A stretch of 5,286 bases of DNA from an uncultured Caryophanales bacterium (lineage in GTDB: Bacteria > Bacillota_I > Bacilli_A > RF39 > UBA660). The notes beneath the pieces were generated by a model, which was not told the origin of the DNA, searched no databases, and worked only from the letters and a program-made list of their open reading frames with translations. The DNA lies in contig CAMSXY010000092.1 in assembly GCA_947065955.1 (NCBI GenBank), forward strand, positions 1 to 5,286, given 5' to 3'. Each line of letters starts with the position of its first letter. Position 1 is the first letter of the stretch. Made by a program: the position numbers and the translations under genes. Shown piece after piece: positions 1 to 3,716 of this stretch.

Positions 1-440
1 TTTTCAAAGTAATATAATGTCCATACATTTTTAGTTTTAGAGTATTTCAGTTCAAAAATTGGCTCTAATTCATCGCTAATATTAACATTATCTAAATTAA
101 AAGTCCTTTTAAACTCATTAATTAAAATATTAATTCTTGACTCTTTTGTATACCCTTTTTCTTGTTCATACACTTTTTGATACATAAATTTATATTCCTC
201 AATTAATTCCCTATAAGTAGGATTTACAATATTAAAATTGTAATTATCAATTGTAAATTTATGATTTAAATCATAAAAAGAATAAAGACAATTCCAAGTC
301 GTTGGATTTGTATTATATAAAACAATACCCGATTCCTTTTTGTAATGAACATTAGTATATAAATTTAAGGCACTATCCAATCTTTTGGGAATCATATCTT
401 TTGGAACTTTTTGATTCAATATTTCTTTTGTAATAATCAT
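1..440 (-). CDS. Hypothetical protein, 5' part of gene (3' end off the window)
   Basis: This minus-strand reading frame starts at an ATG at 440-438 and stays open for 146 codons to the left edge, so the C-terminus is missing. The start is well supported: AAAGGAGG lies 8 nt upstream. The protein begins MIITKEILNQKVPKDMIPKR and continues with a mixed, soluble-looking sequence rich in Asn, Lys, Tyr and Glu. Residues near 55-63 read NPTTWNCLY, residues ~85-115 are charged and probably helical (RELIEEYKFMYQKVYEQEK), and the visible end reads VWTLYYFE. I see no signal peptide, membrane segment or known catalytic motif, and I do not recognise the family. The frame has no internal stop and a strong ribosome binding site, so it is probably a living gene, unlike the damaged frames upstream on the same strand. 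It could be accessory or mobile-element cargo, but nothing visible proves this. Confidence 0.75.
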   Translation of the reverse strand, partial: MIITKEILNQKVPKDMIPKRLDSALNLYTNVHYKKESGIVLYNTNPTTWNCLYSFYDLNHKFTIDNYNFNIVNPTYRELIEEYKFMYQKVYEQEKGYTKESRINILINEFKRTFNLDNVNISDELEPIFELKYSKTKNVWTLYYFE

Positions 441-448
441 ACAGATTT

Positions 449-456
449 CCTCCTTT
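449..456 (-). promoter_or_regulatory. Ribosome binding site of the left-edge gene
   Basis: On the minus strand AAAGGAGG sits 8 nt before the ATG at 440-438, a near-perfect match to the anti-Shine-Dalgarno sequence. It fixes the start of the partial gene. A possible weak promoter further upstream is TTGATA (18-nt spacer) TATTAA within about 495-524, but this stretch is too A+T-rich to call it firmly. Confidence 0.8.
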
Positions 457-478
457 AATAATATAATTTTATCATATT

Positions 479-789
479 TCAGGTATTGATTAATAGTAAT
501 GCTAATCTTTCTTTATCAAATATTGATTCTTTTTTTAGGATTTATTTGTAATAAACTATTCTTTTAAACCAAATCTTCAAAATTAATAGAAATAATACTT
601 AGTTTTTTTATATAACTATCTAAATCTTCCTTCAATTTATAATTAGATAGTATTAAATTTTCATTGTTGGTATTAATTACTAAATCAAAACAGTTTTCTC
701 TAAATAACCTATATTATTAATTTCTTTCTTATTGATATTAATTTTCCTAATAAACACATTTTGTTTTTGTTAATTTCAATACTAAATTT
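479..789 (-). pseudogene. Decayed gene remnant, possibly the C-terminal part of a Mga/BglG-type regulator
   Basis: No intact gene lies here, but three minus-strand segments in different frames look like pieces of one protein. The clearest is 564-713: 49 sense codons with no start codon, containing the run CFDLVINTNNENLILSNYKL followed by KEDLDSYIKKLS and ending at TAA. Segment 479-541 gives ILKKESIFDKERLALLLINT then TGA. Around 720-789, pieces such as KFSIEINKNK and FIRKININKKEINN appear in two further frames. The pattern yDLVInT...LiLS..L.eDl..I...l resembles the EIIB-like domain found near the C-terminus of Mga and BglG-type transcription regulators; that is pattern recognition, not a search result. 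Stops of all three kinds interrupt the frames (TAA, TAG, TGA), so a UGA-Trp code would not repair it. It lies directly upstream of the left-edge gene on the same strand. The family guess is weak; chance open frames in A+T-rich DNA are the alternative. Confidence 0.4.
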
Positions 790-921
790 TCTCTCCCTTC
801 CTGTAAATTTTAATGACAAAAAAACAAGGAACAATCTCCTTTGTATTAAGAACTACAAAAATATATAAAATACAAAAATCCTTACAAATTTCGTGTATTA
901 TCATATATACAACATTTTTTA

Positions 922-956
922 GGATATATAGTGGACGCAATTTTCATTATATATCC
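922..956. repeat. Perfect 9-bp inverted repeat with 17-nt spacer
   Basis: GGATATATA at 922-930 is matched exactly by TATATATCC at 948-956. In plus-strand RNA it would form a stem with a 17-nt loop, followed after two bases by a short ACTTTTT run. It could be a weak terminator, an operator-like dyad or chance in A+T-rich sequence. No gene next to it gives it an obvious role. Confidence 0.5.
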
Positions 957-970
957 AACTTTTTGCAAAA

Positions 971-999
971 GAAAAAAGTCCATAATATCAAGTATTACG
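971..999 (-). terminator. Possible weak intrinsic terminator of the tRNA-His transcript
   Basis: On the minus strand, about 45 nt past the tRNA 3' end, CGTAATA-CTTGA-TATTATG can form a 7-bp stem (one G-U pair). GAC and a run of six T, then CTTTT, follow it. Place and T-run fit a Rho-independent terminator, but the stem is almost all A-U, so its strength is doubtful. Confidence 0.35.
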
Positions 1000-1044
1000 A
1001 ACTTTTACTAGATTCTCACACAAAGGTGTGCGTAAAATTCAATA

Positions 1045-1121
1045 TGGGGCGAGTATAGGGATTCGAACCCTAGCATAACGGAACCACAATCCGCCGTGTT
1101 AACCCCTTCACCATACTCGCC
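1045..1121 (-). tRNA. tRNA-His (anticodon GTG)
   Basis: The minus strand folds into a full tRNA. An 8-bp acceptor stem GGCGAGTA/TACTCGCC includes the extra 5' G (G-1) paired with C73 that is the hallmark of tRNA-His. The D-arm has GGGGTTAA in its loop. The anticodon stem GCGGA/TCCGT encloses the loop TTGTGGT with GTG at 1087-1085. The variable loop is TATGC, and the T-arm is TAGGG-TTCGAAT-CCCTA. The terminal CCA is encoded (1047-1045). Total length of 77 nt is right for tRNA-His. It decodes CAC and CAU. It is a single tRNA gene here, with its own promoter on the upstream side and no neighbouring tRNA or rRNA. Confidence 0.97.
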
Positions 1122-1126
1122 AAATC

Positions 1127-1142
1127 GTCTAATCATTTAGAC
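1127..1142 (-). repeat. Inverted repeat in the tRNA-His leader
   Basis: GTCTAA (1127-1132) and TTAGAC (1137-1142) form a perfect 6-bp stem with a 4-base loop (TCAT). It lies between the promoter -10 box and the 5' end of the tRNA, just where the precursor leader would begin. It may be a leader hairpin in the pre-tRNA or an operator-like dyad. No function is shown by the sequence. Confidence 0.5.
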
Positions 1143-1149
1143 ATAATAT

Positions 1150-1178
1150 ATTTTACCAAGGAATTCGATTTTTGACAA
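1150..1178 (-). promoter_or_regulatory. Sigma-A-type promoter of tRNA-His
   Basis: On the minus strand TTGTCA (1178-1173) and TAAAAT (1155-1150) are separated by exactly 17 bp. Each box matches the vegetative consensus at five of six positions. The predicted transcription start is near 1143, giving a leader of about 20 nt before the tRNA. This is the best-formed promoter in the window. Confidence 0.75.
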
Positions 1179-1290
1179 GACCTTTTTGAAAAATATATAA
1201 AACTCACTAAAACAAAAAATATAGTATCCTATAAATAACCTCAAAAATTTGCCCACCTATACATTCGCCTATACCCTAATTTGGGTAATT

Positions 1291-1298
1291 CATATAAT
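1291..1298 (+). promoter_or_regulatory. Candidate -10 element for the cotJ operon (sigma-E-like or sigma-A-like)
   Basis: CATATAAT resembles the mother-cell sigma-E -10 box (CATACAnT) and also contains a perfect TATAAT. The cotJ operon is under sigma-E in Bacillus subtilis, so a sigma-E box is expected somewhere here. The upstream ATA core near 1271-1273 is only a partial -35 match. The implied start would fall almost on the Shine-Dalgarno sequence, which argues against it. A second partial match, TATACATT, lies at 1258-1265 and would leave a more normal leader. Confidence 0.25.
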
Positions 1299-1303
1299 AA
1301 GGC

Positions 1304-1310
1304 AAGGAGG
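1304..1310 (+). promoter_or_regulatory. Ribosome binding site of the CotJA/CotJB fusion gene
   Basis: AAGGAGG lies 6 nt before the ATG at 1317. It decides the start against the in-frame TTG at 1281, which has no such site and would translate the ribosome binding site itself. Confidence 0.85.
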
Positions 1311-1316
1311 AAAAAT

Positions 1317-1808
1317 ATGAATAATTATCAAAATTATCAAAACTATTATGCATTAAACAATCAAAATATGAATAATGCATGGAATATGCCCACAAATAAT
1401 CCATTTAATAACATGAATTTCAATAAGTGTACATACGACCAGAAGGATATAAGACCAAACGAAATATATGATCCATATGCTGGATTTATTCGTGGAAATA
1501 TGTTTCCAGATCTTTACAACCAATACAAAATTTCTAAACCTTATGAAATAGAACCTATGAATGAGCAAGCACAATTACTTACCAATATAGACGCCATTTC
1601 TTTTGCTGCACACGATTTAAATCTTTATCTAGATACCCATCCAGAAGATCAAGATATGATTCAACTTTTTAATCAATATCGTATGCAAAGTGAAGAAGCC
1701 GTTAAAGAATATGAAAAACGCTTCGGCCCTTTAAATGTCGATAGTTCATCACTTAATGTATGTCCTTGGGCTTGGAACAAACTACCATGGCCATGGGAAA
1801 ATAAATAA
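1317..1808 (+). CDS. cotJB: Spore coat protein: CotJA-like plus CotJB domains fused in one chain
   Basis: The product is 163 residues, about twice the usual length of CotJB. Residues 1-40 are low-complexity and Asn-rich (16 Asn, with Tyr and Gln). Residues ~46-76 (RPNEIYDPYAGFIRGNMFPD, then LYNQYK) match the short CotJA pattern of a proline/tyrosine stretch followed by GxxFPxL. Residues ~82-160 are a complete CotJB: AQLLTNIDAISFAAHDLNLY, LDTHPEDQ, YEKRFGPL, and the Trp/Pro tail CPWAWNKLPWPW. In Bacillus subtilis CotJA and CotJB are separate small proteins made with CotJC under sigma-E in the mother cell, and they help deposit CotJC in the inner coat. Met81, where a separate CotJB could start, has no Shine-Dalgarno sequence before it, so one polypeptide is expected. 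The gene ends 16 nt before cotJC. The CotJB assignment is firm; the CotJA part is a motif-level match. Confidence 0.9.
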   Translation: MNNYQNYQNYYALNNQNMNNAWNMPTNNPFNNMNFNKCTYDQKDIRPNEIYDPYAGFIRGNMFPDLYNQYKISKPYEIEPMNEQAQLLTNIDAISFAAHDLNLYLDTHPEDQDMIQLFNQYRMQSEEAVKEYEKRFGPLNVDSSSLNVCPWAWNKLPWPWENK

Positions 1809-1810
1809 AA

Positions 1811-1817
1811 AAAGGAG
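1811..1817 (+). promoter_or_regulatory. Ribosome binding site of cotJC
   Basis: AAAGGAG stands 7 nt before the ATG at 1825, just after the stop of the upstream cotJ gene. It fixes the start at 1825 and rules out the longer in-frame reading from 1735, which overlaps the preceding gene and has a non-coat-like N-terminus. Confidence 0.85.
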
Positions 1818-1824
1818 TATTTTT

Positions 1825-2385
1825 ATGTGGAAATATGAAAAAAAATTACAATATCCTGTAAATATCACTAAAAAAGATTTAAAACTTGCCCAATACATTT
1901 TAACTCAATATGGTGGACCTGCAGGAGAACTTGCTGCGGCTTGGCAATACTTAGATCAACGCTATAGCATGCCAGATGATCGAGGAAAAGCACTACTGAC
2001 GGATATTGGAACAGAAGAACTTGCCCATGTTGAAATCATCTCTGCCATGATCTATCAATTAACCGCTGGAGCCACTCCCGAAGAATTTAAAGCAGCAGGA
2101 ATGGGAGAACAATATGCACAATGGGGAAAAGATCTATTCCCATCGGATTCATATGGAAATCCATTTAATATGGCGTACATTAAACTTGCTGGAGATCCTA
2201 TCGCCAATATAGAAAGCAATATGGGAGCAGAACAACGTGCACGTGCTACCTATGAACATTTAATGGATATGACAAACGATCCAAATGTTCTAGCACCTCT
2301 TGCCTTTTTAAGACAACGTGAAATTGTTCATTATCAAAGATTTAAAGAATTAAGAAACTACTACTTAGAAACACTCAAAAAATAA
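1825..2385 (+). CDS. cotJC: Spore coat protein CotJC, manganese-catalase family
   Basis: The 186-residue product matches CotJC over its whole length, beginning MWKYEKKLQYPV as in Bacillus CotJC. It has the ferritin-like four-helix di-manganese fold of non-haem catalases, with the expected ligands visible: E35 in GGPAGELAAAWQYL, E65 and H68 in GTEELAHVE, E136 in GAEQRARATYE, and H169 with E166 in LRQREIVHYQRF. Metal roles are assigned by family, not shown here. The family dismutates hydrogen peroxide; in spores CotJC is a coat component that may protect the forming spore or support coat cross-linking. It is the second gene of a two-gene operon, 16 nt after the CotJA/CotJB fusion, and should be made in the mother cell with it. 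A terminator follows the stop codon within 10 nt. The family's usual length and all key residues are intact. Confidence 0.96.
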   Translation: MWKYEKKLQYPVNITKKDLKLAQYILTQYGGPAGELAAAWQYLDQRYSMPDDRGKALLTDIGTEELAHVEIISAMIYQLTAGATPEEFKAAGMGEQYAQWGKDLFPSDSYGNPFNMAYIKLAGDPIANIESNMGAEQRARATYEHLMDMTNDPNVLAPLAFLRQREIVHYQRFKELRNYYLETLKK

Positions 2386-2392
2386 GAAACGG

Positions 2393-2420
2393 AAAACCCT
2401 TTTATAAGGGCTTTTTCTTT
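2393..2420. terminator. Intrinsic terminator shared by cotJC (+) and the small gene at 2427 (-)
   Basis: The hairpin CCCTT-TTAT-AAGGG (2397-2410) is flanked by AAAA on the left and CTTTTTCTTT on the right. On the plus strand the T-run ends the cotJ operon, 8 nt after the cotJC stop. On the minus strand the AAAA becomes TTTT, so the same hairpin can also stop the convergent small gene, whose stop codon is at 2427. This gives a bidirectional terminator. Confidence 0.85.
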
Positions 2421-2426
2421 TAAAAA

Positions 2427-2669
2427 CTACAAATTCTGCATTTTAGAAACAGCCTCTTCCAACTTTTTCAAACGTTCATTAATAGCCTCATTATGTAACT
2501 TTTGTTGTGTCTGCAAAAACCCAGAATTTGTAACCAATGCTTGCCCCACCAACATCAAAAAATTTCCAAGATTCCCCTGCTCACTTGCGGTTAAATCATC
2601 TGCCATAACAAGCGCTAAAATCGTTCCCAATAAAGTTAAAGTTTTTGGAGGAAAATCACTAAATTTCAT
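2427..2669 (-). CDS. Small conserved-looking protein of unknown function (80 residues)
   Basis: The product starts MKFSDFPPKTLTLLGTILAL and is 80 residues long. I chose the ATG at 2669-2667 because AGGTGG lies 4 nt before it; longer readings would run through the promoter region and into ddl on the other strand. Residues 10-22 are hydrophobic, then comes ADDLTASEQGNLGNFLMLVG (23-42), a second apolar helix, and a charged C-terminal helix (~58-78, NEAINERLKKLEEAVSKM) that could form a coiled coil. The pattern of a hydrophobic helix, ..DDLta.EqgnLGNFL..vGq.L.T, and a polar tail is like short proteins I recall from spore-forming Clostridia and Bacilli with no assigned role; this recollection is not a search result. 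It has no signal-peptide cleavage motif. It is convergent to cotJC and divergent from ddl. A sporulation role is possible only by neighbourhood. Confidence 0.8.
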   Translation of the reverse strand: MKFSDFPPKTLTLLGTILALVMADDLTASEQGNLGNFLMLVGQALVTNSGFLQTQQKLHNEAINERLKKLEEAVSKMQNL

Positions 2670-2673
2670 GAGA

Positions 2674-2679
2674 CCACCT
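2674..2679 (-). promoter_or_regulatory. Ribosome binding site of the 80-residue gene
   Basis: On the minus strand AGGTGG lies 4 nt before the ATG at 2669-2667. It pairs with the AGGTG part of the anti-Shine-Dalgarno complement, so it is weaker than those of the cotJ genes. It still supports the short reading of the protein over the longer in-frame ones. A TATAAT at 2691-2686 lies just upstream but has no good -35 box. Confidence 0.6.
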
Positions 2680-2742
2680 ATTTTAATTATATGAAATAAA
2701 AACCATTTCTGTATTTTTACATACAATATAAAGAGGTGAATT

Positions 2743-3705
2743 ATGAAAAAAGTTTTAATTCTTTGTGGAGGAACCTCCAATGAACATGAAATTTCCCTTA
2801 AATCAGCTAAAACGATCTTAAAAAACATCAATTATGACAAATATGATGTAACTACCATTTTAATTACAAAGAAAAATGATTGGTACCTATATGATGAAAC
2901 ACCATCGGATATTGAAAACGAAAATATAAAGGACAAAAATCTCATCTATAACCCTGTAATTTTTTTAAGACAATTTGATATTGTATTTCCTATTTTACAT
3001 GGAAAAGATGGGGAGGATGGAAAGATCCAAGGATTTCTTGATCTATTCAATATAAAATATGTAGGTTGTAACACTTTGAGTAGTGCAATTGGAATGGATA
3101 AGCACATTTTTAAAATCTTCTGCGAATCTTTAAATGTCAAAACTACTCCCTATCAAATTTACTATAAAGGACAAAAAAGTTTTCCCAATTGTACCTATCC
3201 TGTTATAATCAAACCTTGCAAAGAGGGATCTTCCATTGGAATTTCCACAGCAAAAAGCAAAAAGGAATTAAAAAAAGGCCTTAAGAAGGCTCTAAAATAC
3301 GATAACAAAGTCTTAATTGAAAAATTTATTTATGGAAGAGAATTAGAATGTGCTATTTTAAAAATAAAAGAAAAATACTATATGAACCTTGGAGAAATTA
3401 TCACAAATCATGAAATTTATGATTACGATGCTAAATATAAAGATACATCTTCAAAAACAGAAATTGTAGAAGATCTAGAAGAAATCAAGGAAACAATTTA
3501 TAAAAATGCAAAAAAAATATTTGAAAATTTAAATGGACGAAATCTTTCAAGAATTGATTTTTTATACGATGTCGAAAACAATCAACTCTATGTAAATGAA
3601 ATCAATACTTTACCAGGTTTTACAGAAATCAGCATGTATCCTACTTTAATTGCAGATCTTGGTTTTTCTCTTACAGAAATCATCGATCGCTTACTAGAAA
3701 ATTAA
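2743..3705 (+). CDS. ddl: D-alanine--D-alanine ligase
   Basis: This cytoplasmic ATP-grasp enzyme joins two D-alanines for the peptidoglycan pentapeptide. The 320-residue length is normal and the family motifs are complete: GGTSNEHEISLKSA (9-22, with E14), HGKDGEDGKIQGFLD (86-100), SSAIGMDK (113-120), ATP-binding VIIKPCKEGSSIGIS (154-168, with K157 and S163/S164), LIEKFIYGRELECA (191-204), the omega-loop YDYDAKY (226-232), RIDFLYD (270-276) and the Mg-binding VNEINTLPG (284-292, with E286 and N288). The Lys-Tyr pair in the omega-loop (K231-Y232) is that of D-Ala-D-Ala enzymes, not D-Ala-D-Lac (vancomycin-resistance) ligases. The start has GAGGTGA 3 nt before the ATG. The gene stands alone rather than beside murF, diverges from the 80-residue gene, and overlaps the ABC-F gene at its stop. 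No separate terminator is visible after it. Confidence 0.97.
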   Translation: MKKVLILCGGTSNEHEISLKSAKTILKNINYDKYDVTTILITKKNDWYLYDETPSDIENENIKDKNLIYNPVIFLRQFDIVFPILHGKDGEDGKIQGFLDLFNIKYVGCNTLSSAIGMDKHIFKIFCESLNVKTTPYQIYYKGQKSFPNCTYPVIIKPCKEGSSIGISTAKSKKELKKGLKKALKYDNKVLIEKFIYGRELECAILKIKEKYYMNLGEIITNHEIYDYDAKYKDTSSKTEIVEDLEEIKETIYKNAKKIFENLNGRNLSRIDFLYDVENNQLYVNEINTLPGFTEISMYPTLIADLGFSLTEIIDRLLEN

Positions 3706-3716
3706 CTTTTAAAAGT
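3702..3716. other. Shared TTAA stop codons and adjoining 12-bp palindrome between convergent genes
   Basis: TTAA at 3702-3705 gives TAA to ddl on the plus strand (3703-3705) and TAA to the ABC-F gene on the minus strand (3704-3702), so the coding regions overlap by 4 bp. Next to it, ACTTTTAAAAGT (3705-3716) is a perfect palindrome. It has no loop or strong G+C stem, so I do not call it a terminator. Confidence 0.8.

Larger units (their letters stand above)
790..1044. other. Gene-free stretch between the remnant and tRNA-His
   Basis: I see no convincing gene here. A plus-strand frame at 813-1058 has no ribosome binding site, a low-complexity basic composition and runs into the tRNA gene, so I reject it. 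The stretch contains a 9-bp perfect inverted repeat (922-956), a short palindrome TTTTGCAAAA at 961-970, a weak terminator-like hairpin for the tRNA transcript (971-999), and a CACAC-AAAG-GTGTG hairpin at 1017-1030 with no T-run after it on either strand. Confidence 0.6.

Noticed and set aside
479..789. Alternative genetic code (UGA = Trp) as the reason for the broken frames
   Set aside because: TAA and TAG also interrupt the pieces and frames shift between them, while the intact genes use TGG for tryptophan.
1017..1030. CACAC-AAAG-GTGTG hairpin as a tRNA terminator
   Set aside because: The stem is only 5 bp and no T-run follows it on either strand; the structure at 971-999 fits better.
813..1058. 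Plus-strand frame of 81 codons
   Set aside because: It has no ribosome binding site, a basic low-complexity product, and its 3' end runs into the tRNA-His gene on the other strand.
1281..1316. Longer N-terminus for the CotJA/CotJB fusion from a TTG
   Set aside because: It would translate the AAGGAGG ribosome binding site, and the ATG at 1317 is ideally placed 6 nt after that site.
1353..1574. Minus-strand frame inside the CotJA/CotJB gene
   Set aside because: It is antisense to a clear coat-protein gene, has no ribosome binding site and gives a hydrophobic Ile/His/Cys-rich product typical of shadow frames.
1735..1824. Longer N-terminus for cotJC
   Set aside because: It overlaps the preceding gene in another frame. 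The family's N-terminus MWxYEKKLQYPV starts at 1825, behind its own ribosome binding site.
2670..2831. Longer N-terminus for the 80-residue minus-strand gene
   Set aside because: It would overlap the start of ddl and read through the divergent intergenic region. The extra residues are the antisense of ddl, and AGGTGG supports the ATG at 2669.
2946..3140. Minus-strand frame inside ddl
   Set aside because: It is the shadow of conserved ddl motifs and has no start signals.
2743..3705. Vancomycin-resistance type D-Ala-D-Lac ligase
   Set aside because: The omega-loop reads YDYDAKY, with the Lys-Tyr pair of D-Ala-D-Ala ligases, and no van genes are nearby.
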